The notes beneath the pieces were generated by a model. It had not been told where the DNA came from, made no database searches, and was given only the letters and a program-made list of their open reading frames with translations. This document shows positions 33,170 through 44,984 of a stretch of DNA of 64,000 bases, one piece after another. The stretch lies in contig NC_063170.1 in the NCBI RefSeq assembly GCF_023159225.1, positions 24,020,301-24,084,300 of the forward strand. The letters are read 5' to 3'. Positions within the stretch are counted from its first letter, which is position 1, and every line of letters starts with the position of its first letter. The translations under genes and the position numbers were made by a program. This DNA is from Perognathus longimembris pacificus. Its lineage: Eukaryota; Chordata; Mammalia; Rodentia; Heteromyidae.

Positions 33170-34625
33170 GGTGATCCAAGGGGGTACATAACACCGACTT
33201 TGCCTACTTCCTCTTCAACATCTCTGAATACATCTAATCTTTGCCTGGGGTCTTTTGCCTGTAGCCTTCTTCTAGTCCCCCTTATATTTCTGACAGCATC
33301 TTCTTCCCTGGGCCCCCTCCCTGGTTCAGGCAACAATATGGAATGTTTTTTAGACCAGATGCTGGTCTGAGCTCTAGAGATCTACTTTTCTGAAGACTTC
33401 TTAGAATCTGCCTTTACCCCATCCTTGTGTATCTCCAGTCTCCATACTCTGGTTCCCGGATACCATGCATGTATATCTGCATGCTTCTGGTTGCTTTCAC
33501 TCTGTCATCTTGTTACTGCTTTTCTTCCTTTGCTTGTTTGCAAGAGATCTGGAGTCCCAACCCAGAACTGTTACAGTGCTTCTCCTACCACGTCTTATTG
33601 GCCAAAGTCACTGGGCCAAACCAGAGTCTTGAGGGAGAGCAAACAGATTGCATTTCATGATAGGAGAAGCAAAATTACCTTACAAATGGTATGCCATAGG
33701 GAAGGGTGAGTCTTGGGGCCTTTTCTGTAGTTTGCACCAGTCTCTCAGGTCTCCATCTCTTGCTTGATCAACATTTTTAGTCCCGGTGTGCTAATTCTCC
33801 ACACGTTATCAGCATTTCATTCTGGGCCATCAGTTCAAACCCAACACAAGCCATATGTTAACCTAGGTTTCCCTGAAAGTCTTCCTCAAATTCTGCCTAA
33901 TTCTCTCAGTGCTACCTTAATTTTAGATGCAAACACTCAACCTTGATTTTGATAACTTGGCCTCTCCACTTTGTTAGAGCTGTAAGTCTTCATGTCTTCC
34001 TTTTTCCTTTTAATGATTTCTTTCTCTGTTGTCTTTGGTGCTTCTACTATAGCTTAGGCCTTTGTAGCCAAAGGTTTCTTTCTACCTCTCTGTAGTCTCA
34101 ATTTTTCTCACACCCAGTTCAATCTGCTTCTCTTTGGTTTGACTGCACAAGATAGTCTAAGCTATCATTCTCCTTCCAAAAAACACTGCCAAATGGTCTG
34201 ACTTTGTTTTTAGCAATGCTTTCTCACACCTGCAACCATCAATTTTGCTGTAACTACCTACCATTAGGATTAAAATTCTTTCACATTATTTCACCTTGCA
34301 ATTTACATCCTTTTGCACATGGCCACCCTGCGTAGCTTGCAATGAATTGAAATTGAAAAAAATATAACCCGTGTGTAACTATTAATTTTCTTAAAAAGTT
34401 TATATATTACTTCTGGCTATCTAGCGAGCGATAGCTACCAGGAACTCTGGGCAACATTTGCTATGTCTCTGACTTGACATTGATGACTCTTCATGTTCCC
34501 CCCAAATCAAACTCCTTAGAGGACAGCTAGCTGCTGAGCTTTCTTAAATATTAAAGTTTTTCTCAGGAGCATGGTTGTTGGGTCTTTCAGTGTTGTGGAT
34601 GAGTATTACAAACTAGGATTGCCAG
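32094..34625. other. SINE-free intronic gap
   Basis: About 2.5 kb with no recognised repeat except a short (GAAA)n at about 33138-33168. The frames of 60-94 codons on both strands have no features of real exons. Confidence 0.5.
33138..33168 (+). repeat. (GAAA)n microsatellite
   Basis: Seven AAGA/GAAA units. Confidence 0.9.
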
Positions 34626-34664
<39 letters not shown>

Positions 34665-34670
34665 TGTGTG
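34626..34670 (+). repeat. (GT)n microsatellite
   Basis: About 20 GT units with one TT interruption, abutting a reversed ID remnant. Confidence 0.95.
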
Positions 34671-34745
34671 GCTCTGGCATTTAAACTCAGGTCCTTGTGA
34701 TTGCTATACAAGTGTTCTACTGCTGAGCCATGCCTCCACCCCTAT
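34671..34745 (-). mobile_element. ID-like monomer, old
   Basis: GCATTTAAACTCAGGTCCTT, then ACTGCTGAGCCATGCCTCCA, follows the reversed ID plan. Confidence 0.55.
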
Positions 34746-34754
34746 GGTTTCCCT

Positions 34755-35000
34755 TTGTTTGGATGCCAATACTAGGGTTTGAACTCAGGACCTTATGCCC
34801 TAGCTTTTTTGCTCAAAGTTGGCAATCCACCACTAAGTCACACTTTTACTTCTGGCTTTTTACCAGTTAATTAGAGGTAAAAGTCTCATGGACTTTCCTA
34901 GCCAGTCTTTGAACCTTGACCTCAGATCTCAGCCTCTTGAGTAGCCAAGATTATAAGCAAGGATTACAGGATTACAAGTGAGCCCCAGTGCCTGTTTATT
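34755..35000 (-). mobile_element. B1-Geo SINE
   Basis: Geo reversed (TACTAGGGTTTGAACTCAGG, then TGCTCAAAGTTGGCAATCCA), linker CCAGTTAATTAGAGGTAAAA, B1-like reversed (GACCTCAGATCTCAGCCTCT). GGATTACAGGATTACAAGTG shows a small internal duplication. Confidence 0.8.
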
Positions 35001-35315
35001 GGTTATTTTTGAGATAAGAAGTCATTTCCTATTCAGGTGCCTGGACTGGGAACTGCCAATTTTAAGCTGAGATGACAGACATGAGCTACTATATCCAGCT
35101 GTCCTTGGTTGATATGGGTGTCTCATCAGCTTTTCACCAGGCTGGCCTGGAATGATCCTTTCAGTCTCAATTTCCTACCCAGTTTTTCTTTGCTGCTATG
35201 CCCAACTATGGGTTGTGAACATTTCTGTCCTGGGTAGCCTCAAATGGTGATTTTCCTGTTCTCAGCCTCCCCAGTAGGTATGATTACAGGCATGAACCAC
35301 TGGCACCAGGCAGTT
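35001..35315 (-). mobile_element. Stacked B1-like remnants
   Basis: Three reversed 7SL/B1-type pieces: ATGACAGACATGAGCTACTA, CACCAGGCTGGCCTGGAATG and TTCTCAGCCTCCCCAGTAGG then ACAGGCATGAACCACTGGCA. Geo halves are absent, which suggests an older monomeric B1 layer. Confidence 0.5.
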
Positions 35316-36095
35316 GCTTGCCTTTATATTTTTGTACTTTGCTTAGACATATTGTTTTTGAAACTGTTGATTTGAGGTAGCTGTTTTCCTCCTGTCTCCA
35401 ACCTCAGTTGCTCATAAAAAATAACTTGTCTTCTACATAAATATTTTTTCAACTATCTTCCCCAATCCTTAGGCTTAATAGGTTTCTAGTTGCCCAGTGG
35501 GTCAGAATCGTGTGCTAAGCTGTTCCCCTTGTATGGCCCCTCTCTGCCCTTGCTTCCTAGAAACTGCTATAGTTATAATAATACGACCTTGATTGTCTGA
35601 GCTTCTGTTTATAGTTGAGATAGTTTGGAAATGGCAGAAGTTCAAGCAGGACCAACATGGATGGACCAACATTTCCCTTTCTCTCCGTTTCTAAAGTGTG
35701 TGTGCTTATTGAGAGTTGGATCTTGTGGAAGTTTGAGGCAAAAACCAATTTAATTTAAAGAAATCTATTTGTGCTAATGAGGAAAGAAGACTGATAGAGT
35801 ATAGTAGATGTGAGGGATCTAGAACATTCCTACAAGGAAGAGAGACAAAAATCAGAGGCTATGTATTTTTTTTAAAGGAGGTCAATTCAACCATAACCAA
35901 TACAGTAGAAGACAGATAACACCCTATTGCTTAATTATAGTAGCTGGCCACAACTGTATTGTTAACACAGCCTATACATTAGAATTCAGCTTTCTGAGAG
36001 TTGCTGTTTTCTATTGATGCAATTGACACAATTTTTGTCTTTCTGTTTCTTGACCTTGAAGTTGGTGATGAAAAATCTATTGTAAGAAATAATAT
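35316..36095. other. Non-coding intronic gap, nothing recognised
   Basis: AT-rich single-copy-looking DNA. Confidence 0.5.
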
Positions 36096-36240
36096 GTTTC
36101 TGAGTGCTGTAGTCCTACAATCCTAGCTGCTCAGGTGGCTGAGATCTGAGGATTGTGGTTAAAAGTGAGACCATTATCTCAATTGCTCAAGTGCTACAGC
36201 ATCAGTCTTGAGTGAAAAACCTAAAAGACATGGCCTGAAG
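36096..36240 (+). mobile_element. B1-Geo SINE, internally deleted
   Basis: A B1-like half (AATCCTAGCTGCTCAGGTGG, then CTGAGATCTGAGGATTGTGG) runs directly into a shortened Geo half (ATTGCTCAAGTGCTACAGCA). The B1-half end and linker are missing. Confidence 0.65.
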
Positions 36241-36805
36241 AAGTTCATCTAGATAACCTGATTTAATGCACAGCTTCTGCCATACTGAGAGAACTAGATG
36301 TTCACAGCATTTTGTTGTGCACCCCACCACAGTTGGCTTCTCTGGGGTTCTTTGTGGTTTTGAATTGCACACTGATTGAGGCTCCCTTTGCATTGAGAGG
36401 AATCAAGGGTAATAGGTTTGTGAACATCCTTCTTTATTCTGCTGAGAATGTAGCCCACTACATCTCAAAGTACTGTGCCCCTTTTTATGATGATTTGCTA
36501 GAGAATCCTCTTAAGAAGGACTTGGACAGGAAGATCTGAAAAAGATCCACTTAGTTTTATCTTGTGGGTATTATTAATCTTGTCATTTTCATTTCTTCGT
36601 TTGCATTGGCTGCCAAGAAGCTAGAGTTAAACACAAAACTCATTTTGTAGCTCTGTGAGAGTGCAGGACACTGCATAGCTATGTGCGGTCTTCTAGATGT
36701 TATTTATTTACTTTAAAAAATTTACTTTATATTTTCCTTAATTCTCTCTCTTAAGAATTACCTCTCTCTTTTAAAAATCAAATATGCTTTTAAAACTGAC
36801 CCTGG

Positions 36806-36807
<2 letters not shown>
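36241..36807. other. Intronic gap, nothing recognised
   Basis: Contains overlapping 60-75-codon frames on both strands without domain content. No feature supported. Confidence 0.45.

Positions 36808-36861
<54 letters not shown>
36808..36861 (+). repeat. (GT)n microsatellite
   Basis: About 26 GT units adjoining the reversed SINE at 36863, so probably part of its tail region. Confidence 0.96.
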
Positions 36862-36862
<1 letters not shown>

Positions 36863-36864
<2 letters not shown>

Positions 36865-37050
36865 GGTGCCAGTTTGGGGGCTTGAAGTAAGGGCTTGGGC
36901 ACTCTATTACTTGAGCCACAGCACCATTTCTGGGAGGTAAGAGTCTCAGTAACTTTCTTGTCCAGGCTGGCTTTGAATTGCGATCCTCAGATCTCAGCTT
37001 CCTGAGTAGCTAGGATTACAGGCATGAGCCACCAGCACCTGGCTAATCCA
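36863..37050 (-). mobile_element. B1-Geo SINE, short Geo half
   Basis: TACTTGAGCCACAGCACCAT (Geo reversed), GTAAGAGTCTCAGTAACTTT (linker) and CAGGCTGGCTTTGAATTGCG, then GATTACAGGCATGAGCCACC (B1-like reversed). Confidence 0.82.
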
Positions 37051-37367
37051 GACTCTTATGGAGAAGAAAAAAGCCGGTTATGAATAAATACTTAAGGCTC
37101 TTAGGAGTGCCATGGATATGTTTATATTACGTTAAGGATACTTCTGTCTTTCTAAAATAAATTTCTATAATAAAATGCAGAAGTCTACTATGTCAATATT
37201 GTAAAACTAAAAAGCAAACTCTTGTCTTTTGGTCTTTTGGCCTTTTATATAAGATTGGGGCAGTTCTCAATTGGCAGCACTTGCCAGAATTAAGAAAAAT
37301 ATTTTTCTCAGCATCATGACCAAAATAGGGAAATTGAGTCTTTTTTATGTTTTTAATTTTATTTATT
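37051..37367. other. Non-coding intronic gap, nothing recognised
   Basis: About 315 bases, AT-rich, nothing assigned. Confidence 0.5.
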
Positions 37368-37915
37368 TTGTCAATATTAAGGTTTGAAATCAGGCCCTGG
37401 GTGCTGTCCCTTAGGTTTTTTTTTTTTTTGTGTGTGTGTGCTTAATGCTAGTGTTCTACTACTTGAGCGATAGCCCTTCCTTCTTTCTTTCTTTCTTTCC
37501 TTCCTTCCTTCCCTTCTTTCTTTTTCTTCGTGTGTGTGGTGTGAGTGCATGTGGGGCTTGAATTCAGGGCTTGGGTAGTACCCCTGAATTTTTCTTTTCT
37601 TTGTTTTGATCAAGGGTGGTGCTCTACCACTGAGCTACAGCTCCACTTCCAGCTTTTTATTGGTAGTTGGTTGGCGATAAAAGTCTCATGGACTTTCCTA
37701 CCCAGGCTGGCTTTGAACCATGATCTTCAGATCCCAACTTCCTGAGTAGTATAGTCATGACCCACTGACTCTCAGCCATTTCTGTTTTTCTGTTGGTTAA
37801 CTGAAAATAAGAGTCTTATGGGCTTTCGTACCCGGGCTGGCTTCCAACTTTGATCTTTACATCTCAGCTTCTTGAATATCTAGGATTATAGGTGTAAGCC
37901 ATTGAAGTCTTGCCC
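37368..37915 (-). mobile_element. B1-Geo SINE split by a second B1-Geo SINE
   Basis: The outer copy's Geo half (37368-37480) and its linker plus B1-like half (37785-37915: TTGGTTAACTGAAAATAAGA, then GGGCTGGCTTCCAACTTTGA) are separated. Between them lies a full inner copy (37540-37775: GGGGCTTGAATTCAGGGCTT, then CCCAGGCTGGCTTTGAACCA) with a CTTT/CCTT-rich tail at 37483-37528. Both are reversed. The inner copy is the younger. Confidence 0.75.
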
Positions 37916-38665
37916 TAGAGTCTCTAATGTTTGAACTCACTTGTCAGGCAATATTAATTCTTGAAAGTAGACATTATGATGTAATCAGCATCTGTCTGAA
38001 TATGTACTAAGAAGATCCTGGCATTGGTGGTCTGTTATTGTTAGATGCTAACCAATCTATACAGGTATCTCATGATCCAGGAGTTGGCTCTCTCGAAGCC
38101 AAGAAGAGTTCCTAATTCACCCAGGACATTGTTCCTCTGCTGCCTTCTTGGCTTTTAGATACCTGTTTGGTGCCTGGTACTCGGTGCCATATGATCCTTG
38201 CTCAAATGAAGTGAAACAGTTAACCTCATGTACTGCCAGCCACCCTCTCAGATTACTTCCAAGTGACTCATGGCAATGCAAATGTACTTGACTATTGTCT
38301 TGAGGTTGCTGTTTTGTTTAATCAGTTTTTTGAACCCTGGAAAACTTGACTTTAGTAACTTTGGAAAGCAGCCTAACTCCTTCCTCTTGAGATTGTTATT
38401 GGTTTTGCTTATCTAAGGTTAGACCCGAATAGTCTGATAGGTTTCAATGGTTCCCAATATGGAGCACTTGGCCAGGAGACAAGGAGTGACGCTGGCTCAG
38501 GAACAAGGCTGTTCCTGCCGTGCTGGAAGCAGGGTCCTGCCACTTCTTCACCCTGTGCTCTGTGATCTCCAGCACATTCCTGAGCCTGTCAACATCATGT
38601 GGAGAGCAGAACAGATCAAGCCTTGCCTCATCATTCTTGTTTCTTAGAGGTCTGTAGAAACATCG
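37916..38665. other. Non-coding intronic gap, nothing recognised
   Basis: No repeat or credible coding frame. The 66-codon frame at 38447-38647 lacks exon or domain evidence. Confidence 0.5.
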
Positions 38666-38780
38666 GCCCCAGAACTGGAGGTGTGACTCAGGTGGTAGAG
38701 TGCCAGCTTTGAGTGAAAGACTAAGTGAAAGCGCAAGGCTTTGAGTTCAAATTCCAGTACACACACACACACACACACAC
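38666..38780 (+). mobile_element. Solo Geo monomer with (CA)n tail
   Basis: CTGGAGGTGTGACTCAGGTGG, shortened here to its core TGACTCAGGTGG, with GCTTTGAGTTCAAATTCCAG, makes a Geo half. It has no B1 or ID partner and ends in (CA)10 at 38760-38780. Confidence 0.7.
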
Positions 38781-40977
38781 TTTGTGAATAAAAAGCCAAA
38801 GAAGATTAAAAAAAAATCTGCTCCATGGAATTATTGCACTTAAGAAGTGAGCTACTTCTACAGGGTAATAATAGTATTTACAACATGAGCTGGTAAACAG
38901 TGACTTTAACTCTCCATTGATATCAGCCATTCTCCTTGTTATTATTTGAAGACATTACCATCCTAAACTCAGGTCAGTGGAGAACCATCTTGTCTCAGAA
39001 TAGCTCAATGCTGTACTAGAACTGCTGGGAGAACAGTTAGAGATGGACTGTGTGATTTCTGCCTAATATTTTAACTTTAGCAGGGTTTTTCAACCTTGTC
39101 ATTATTGATACCGTTCTTTCTTGTGCATTGCAGTGTTCTGTGCATTGTAGGCTGTTCACACCCCTGGGTTCTCCCCACTAGATGCCAGTTACATACCTAC
39201 CTTTCAGACAACCACACGTGTCTCCAGGCATTGCCAAATGTCCCCTGGTTGAGAAGTGCTGAGCAAGAGGGATATTGTGGAAAACTTTCAGATTTTGTCA
39301 TTTGGAAAGTGCTAACTGGGATGAGTTACTCCTCTGGCACAAAGGACATTTATTTAAATATAGGGCAGTTATTTCTCTAGGGCCTAAAGAGGTAAAAGGA
39401 GGCTCCATTACTGTGTGTTCCTCAGAAGAGCTAAGAAGGCCAGGGCTCATTCTGAGGACATGGTCACTTGCTAAAGGAGTTTCTTGAACCAGATAAGAGA
39501 ATCCACACCTGTCTATACCTACCAAAATGTTTTTCCTTACTTGTTTAGAAATCTTTCCATTAACAAGCACAACTCTTGGTTTTTCAAAGTTGTATCATTT
39601 GCAGTAGCACAAGAAGAGAAAGTCTGTGTTCATTAGAGGAAATAATTGTCTATTGACTAGGCATTGGCTCAATTAAGGCCCATCTCTGTCTCTGAGTGCT
39701 TGAACTAAGTCACAAAGCTATTTAGCATGAGTTGTTAAAGCACTGCTAATGTTGGGGTCTGTGTAGCGATTGTATTAGAATAATAAATAGGTTCTAGATA
39801 TCCTGGATTTTGATTTCTTGTCTCATTTTGTCTAACACAGTGGATGTGTATTCAAGCTGATGATTTCCTTGGTTTGAAGAGTTTACAAGTGGCTTTTTTT
39901 TTTTTTTGTCTTGAGCCACATGAATACCCCCTTCCCCCTTAAAGGTCAGAAGTTTTTGATTGACTGATTCATGCATTCATTCACTCATTCATTCTTCAAA
40001 TATTCATAGAGAGGGTATGTGTTTAGTTTGGAGTATACTGAAATGAAAGAAACTTATATTTGTAAGTTACTTACAGTGTGCTGAAATTTCCATTTGGCTT
40101 CTTTCAAATGTGACCTCAAAGGGCCAGTGACTATATCTACTTTGTTGTCTTTTGTGTCCTGAGTTACACTGGACCCTGCCTGCAAGCAGGAGAATTTCAA
40201 TACATAACCAGTTGCAAGAATTTACACTGACATTTAAGGTTCTTTTCTTAAAGGTTTCATAAGCTGATTACACATATTTTTTGGAACAATGGGGTAGAGG
40301 CCTTCAGCAAGCCTGCAGTAATGCGTGTCAAAGAACAAATTCCAAGAACATGTATTGTAGTAGTCCAGTGTTTCCCAAGGGTTAATGGGCCAGCCTACCT
40401 GGTAGATGGTTCCCAAGCAGTTGTCACCATGACCCTACCCTCTCTACTATGCCTGGAATTCCCAGAGGAAGGGGGAGTGCTGAAGACAACAATGTCCCCT
40501 CTCTCTGGCTCTGATCAGGGTTTTATTGTCAGGAAATCCCTCTTTTCAGGGACTTCATTGTCTGCATCCTCTAACCAGCCCTAGGCCCCACACCCCCATC
40601 CCCTGCCAGCCAGTGATTTCAAGGCTTTATGGAAATGAAAAGTTGCTCTTCTTCACAAAAAGAAAAAAAAAAGACTGGGGGAGATAAAGTGATTAACACT
40701 TATTTTGTTCAGGAATCCATCTGAGCTACCATCCTTGAACACCCATTTGGCTTGTTGGAAGGGTAATCTCTTTCAGAAACATTGGACAGAATTGACCAAT
40801 TCATTATGTATGTAAGTCTGCTTAAGAATGTTTAATTCAGTGCTCCCTCATCTCCTGGTTCCTAATCTCCTGCCCTGGCTATTTCGCTCTCTTTGAGTTT
40901 CTGCAGCTCATTTCTCCCCCTGATTATTGAAGCTTTCCCTGGACATTCCAGGGTTGGAGGAATCTTGATGAATAGAT
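38781..40977. other. SINE-free intronic gap
   Basis: About 2.2 kb lacking recognisable repeats apart from a T-run at about 39895-39907. Frames up to 94 codons have no supporting features. Confidence 0.5.
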
Positions 40978-41139
40978 TTATGGGAGAGATAAATACCCTC
41001 CTCTTTTAGTTGCTTGTTGGTGACCAGATTGTTCTGAGGTAATTAAACTTGGGCAACTAGGAAGAACTACACATTTAGGAGAAAAGTAAGAGAGAATTGT
41101 TAAGGCACTTGGAGAATGTCTTAGAAGTGGTGGGAAATT

Positions 41140-41280
41140 CTTTACAAAAATGAAAAGAGAAGGAGGGAAGGGGTGACATTGTCCAAAAAGAAATGTACTC
41201 ATTGCTTGATTTATGTAACTGTCACCCCTCTGTACATCACCTTTATAATTAAAAAATAAAAGCCAAAAAAAGAAAAAAAA
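41140..41280 (+). mobile_element. L1 3' UTR end, sense orientation
   Basis: AAGAAATGTACTCATTGCTT, then TTTATGTAACTGTCACCCCT and CTGTACATCACCTTTATAAT end in an A-rich tail. This parallels the reverse complement of the intact L1's 3' end (GAAATGTACACAATGCCCTA, then CTATGTAACTGCACCCTC). The 5' limit is unclear and may reach back to about 41000. Confidence 0.7.
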
Positions 41281-41430
41281 TGTAGCTCCTTTGGATAACA
41301 TGGGCAGTTTACAAACAGCTACTTACAAAATATTTAAATTAAAACGTGTGTGTTTAGTTCATCATAGGCATAGCAATATATATGCCAACATCTACATCCT
41401 CTGGTAGGAGTGGGGTTATTGCCATTACCG

Positions 41431-41435
<5 letters not shown>

Positions 41436-41472
<37 letters not shown>
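41436..41472 (+). repeat. (GT)n microsatellite
   Basis: About 18 GT units. Confidence 0.95.
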
Positions 41473-41473
<1 letters not shown>

Positions 41474-41559
41474 CACATACTCCATAGAGTTCCTATGGAC
41501 TTGTAACTGGTACAGATGTAGAGAGGTCTTGCTTGTCATGTTGTAGGGTTTTTTGTTCT

Positions 41560-41592
41560 CCCTCCCTCCCTCCCTCCCTCCCTCCCTCCCTT
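41560..41592 (+). repeat. (CCCT)n microsatellite
   Basis: Eight CCCT units leading into a T/C-rich run, at the tail of the reversed B1 that follows. Confidence 0.9.
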
Positions 41593-41613
41593 CCTTTCTT
41601 TTTCTTTTCTTTT

Positions 41614-41712
41614 TTTGAGACAGTCTTACTGTATAGGCTAGATTGGTTGTGAACTCTTCATCTTCCTTCCTCAGCCTCCTGAATGCTGGGATTACTGGTG
41701 TGTGGCTTAACT
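41614..41712 (-). mobile_element. Monomeric B1 SINE
   Basis: TTTTTTTGAGACAGTCTTAC, then GATTGGTTGTGAACTCTTCA and CCTCAGCCTCCTGAATGCTG then GGGATTACTGGTGTGTGGCT is a reversed rodent B1 monomer. It has the GAGACAG 3' end that the B1 half of the Geo chimeras lacks. Confidence 0.7.
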
Positions 41713-41739
41713 AAGCTTTGTCTTTTAAGAAGAGATAAA

Positions 41740-42074
41740 GTAGCCAGGTGCTGGTGGTTTACTGCTGTAATCTTAGCCACTCAGGAATCTGAGGATCACG
41801 ATTCAAAACCAGCCTGAGAGGAAGGTCCATGAGATTCTTCTCAGCAATTAAAGACTAAAAAGCCAGAGTAGTGCAGTGACTCTGGTGATAGCACACATCC
41901 TTGAACAGAAAATTTCAGGAATAGTGTCTAAGCCCTGAGTTCAAGCTCCAGGTCCAGTACGAGAGAGGAGGGGGGAGAAATGAAAGAGGGGGAGAGGCAG
42001 AATGGAGAGAGGGAGAGAAAGGGAGAGAGGAAGAAAGAGAGGAGAGGGAGGAGAGAGAGAGGGAGGGAGGGAAG
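41740..42074 (+). mobile_element. B1-Geo SINE with (GA)-rich tail
   Basis: B1-like half (CAGGTGCTGGTGGTTTACTG) and Geo half (AAGCCCTGAGTTCAAGCTCC) are followed by about 110 bases of GA-rich repeat (41963-42074). GAGATAAA occurs at 41732-41739 and 42075-42082, a short target-site duplication that places the whole GA tract inside the element. Confidence 0.8.
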
Positions 42075-42082
42075 GAGATAAA

Positions 42083-43564
42083 AAGAGTCCTACTGAGATT
42101 TCTGTTTTGGAAGGAGAGGGAGTGAGGGTTAGTATGAAGGGTGGGCTGGGGAGGGGCTGTGGCCAAGTCCTGGTGCCCTCAGGGGGAAAGGCCTGGAAGT
42201 GTTCATTTGCTTTATGTCTTGTTCAGTGAATGCCAACATCTCCTCAATTCTCATTAGGAGACTTTGTCATCTCACACACGTACCCTCCGTGATTGGAAAT
42301 CATTTGCATTTACTGCTTCATACATGTAAATCATAGTAATTTTAGGAAGAAAGAATCACAAACATCTAAAAAATTCATTTGAATGCATTTCTCAAATTCC
42401 ATTTTAATATATCCATTTCTTTCAGGCGGTTTAATGTCTTCTCAGAATTATTTTTTAAAACTGAAAGAGACCACTTTTAGGTCCTATTGGATTCAGTGCG
42501 TTATTAAATTCCTCATCTTCTGAGGTTTATTTTTCTGATGCCATAGTTCAAGATAATGTTTTTTTTAATACTCCATGCAGAATTCCAGAGATTCATAATA
42601 GCTTATGACATCTTAATGTCCACAGTGACATTCCACCCGTCATATCCCACTGTGATAAACAGCTCTATATTCTATAAAAGGCGACAGCCACTAAGTAAAT
42701 GTAGGAAAATGCAAACAGTCCTTCAGTCTTGTGAATAATGTTACAGATCCTGAATGTTAATTTTGAAGAAAACACATGCTTAAATTTAAAGTTTATGCCT
42801 TCAATTCATAGTCCGTTTATTTCTTCCAGGAAAAAAAATTATCAGGCAGCTATACTTTAAATGAATTTAATGAACTGCAAAGACTGACATTTTCACTATA
42901 AAAGTCACACTTCATTTAATGAGTAGTTAAATATTGATGCTATATTAAAATACAGGCAGAATAAAAATGGCACAATGGATTTCAAAATAGGATTTCAGGG
43001 TTCTTTAATGTTGAAAATTTCATGAACTGAAAGAAAAAGTATCATTCATCAGAATGTTTCATAAACACAAATATCCCAGTGAAATAGAGTGTGAGCCTGG
43101 CATGCATAAATCCCAATAGATAAACTGAGGTAAGCCTTTCTTTCCAGTGTTTGATTTGAGGACTCAGTGGTGTTAAATGTGAGTTCTGTCTTCACTGAAG
43201 TCACAGAAAGAGAGAGAGGCTCTACTTCCTTACAGCTGATTGACTCAGTAAGAATTTAATGTCTATTTTCGGTAAGTGGGCTTGGTCCTGTTACTCTTCC
43301 CCTCAGACCTCTTCAGTGGCCCAGTGCTTTATCCAGAGAGAAAACTGAATTCTCCAGCATGCACCATGCAGAGTGAACCCAGCAGTCTCCGTCATTTCCT
43401 AGTCCTGGGCCAGGCCTCTCACTTCATATGCATCTTTTTAGCATGTGGACACATCTTGTACACTCTTATGGTGATCATTTGTTGACTGTACATAGACTAT
43501 TTCAATGAAGTATTCAGGGCCTTTTGTTTATTTCTCCCTGCCCTCTAACCCCAATTGGTTTATT
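42083..43564. other. SINE-free AT-rich intronic block, candidate conserved non-coding DNA
   Basis: About 1.5 kb without repeats. It includes an octamer ATTTGCAT at 42302-42309 and many TTAAT/ATTAA and TTTAAATG-type words between 42240 and 43110. Low CpG, no coding frame. Enhancer status is inference only. Confidence 0.4.
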
Positions 43565-43782
43565 TATTTGTGCTGATATTTGGACTTGAATTCAGGGCCT
43601 TTCACTCTTGCTTAAGACTGTCATTTTGTCACTTGAGCCACACCTCTACTTACTGATTTTTGTTGGTTAATGGGAGATAGAGTATCTCAGATTTGTCTGC
43701 CTGGGCTGGCTTCAAATGGAGATCCTCAGATCTTAGCCTCCTGAGGATTACAAGTTTGAACCAACAACCATGGCCCTGACTC
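43565..43782 (-). mobile_element. B1-Geo SINE
   Basis: TTTGGACTTGAATTCAGGGC (Geo reversed), TTGTTGGTTAATGGGAGATA (linker), CTGCCTGGGCTGGCTTCAAA (B1-like reversed). Confidence 0.8.
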
Positions 43783-44537
43783 CATCTTTTAAAAAGATTT
43801 TCATAACTTTCTCCTTTATTTTCTGTTCATTTCTCAGATGTCTCACTGTGTAGAATTTCTCCCTGACTCTTTTCAACCATTTTCCCTGCTTTTCTCCAAG
43901 CACTTATCTTATCATCAGCAAACTTTTATAGTCAATGCTGGTTTTTTTTTTTTCTTTGTTGCTGTTGTTATTGTTGTCTGTCTTTCCTCTCAAGAGATTT
44001 TGTCTTTCTTGGTTCTTGCTTTATTTCCAGGTTTAAGACAGGAGATCTTCTGGAATTTATGAAGTGCATGAAGGAAGGAATATGTATTTAAAGGCAAATG
44101 TGGGAATACTCCTTGTGATGGTTGGAAACAGGGACCAGGCTGTCAGGAGAGACCCCTGGGTAGTAGATTTGGAGCCATGTGTGCAGTCTTGGTAACCCGC
44201 TTGTTCCAGGCTGGGATTTTCCCTGGTTTTACCACAGAAGACTATGTCCTGGAAAACCAGAATGGCTGGTCACCCCAGTTCCAGGGAACCTACCTCTTGC
44301 CATGAAGCACATTCAGGAGAACAGGGCGGGGGGGCACAGGTGTAAGGTGATGTGTGATTATGGCCATGACATCTGCCTGCATGTGAGATGGCTCACATGC
44401 TTTCTTGTCCAGCAAGTGAATATGGTCCCCTGAAGGAGGTTGTTGGAGCTCTACTTTGACCAATAGTAGCCCTAGGGAATTGGAGACCTATGTTATTTGA
44501 ACTCCTCAATCCTCAAGGGGAAATTGGTAGGTGTGAT

Positions 44538-44541
<4 letters not shown>
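43783..44541. other. Non-coding intronic gap, nothing recognised
   Basis: No repeat or exon recognised. The 84-codon frame at 44179-44433 has no domain. Confidence 0.5.

Positions 44542-44582
<41 letters not shown>
44542..44582 (+). repeat. (GT)n microsatellite
   Basis: About 20 GT units. Confidence 0.95.
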
Positions 44583-44984
44583 TATTTTTTAGATGTTAGC
44601 AGAAATCAGAAACTGTAAGGATTGCTATGGCCTCTGGGCTACTGTGGGCGGCCATTTGGCTACTTCTCCTAATCCAGTGGGGGCAAGGCCTATACAGTTC
44701 AGTTGTAAATACTAAATGAAGAATGTATTACATACCTTTATTGTTTGGAGAAAAAAGTATCATTAGTCATCAGAAGTAAAGCCTTGGGGTATTTATGGAC
44801 TATTCAATGTAGTATTCTAAGTACTTTATATGTATTAATAAGCTTAATCTTTAACAGCTATAGAATAAATACCGCACATGTACAAGAGGATGAGGAAAAG
44901 TGCCAGGTTTATATCTAATCGACCTGCTCTTGCAAGAATGGATCCATTTCTTTGAGAATGAATCCAGTCTCCAGAGAACTAACT
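44583..44984. other. Non-coding intronic gap, nothing recognised
   Basis: About 400 bases with nothing assignable. Confidence 0.5.
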
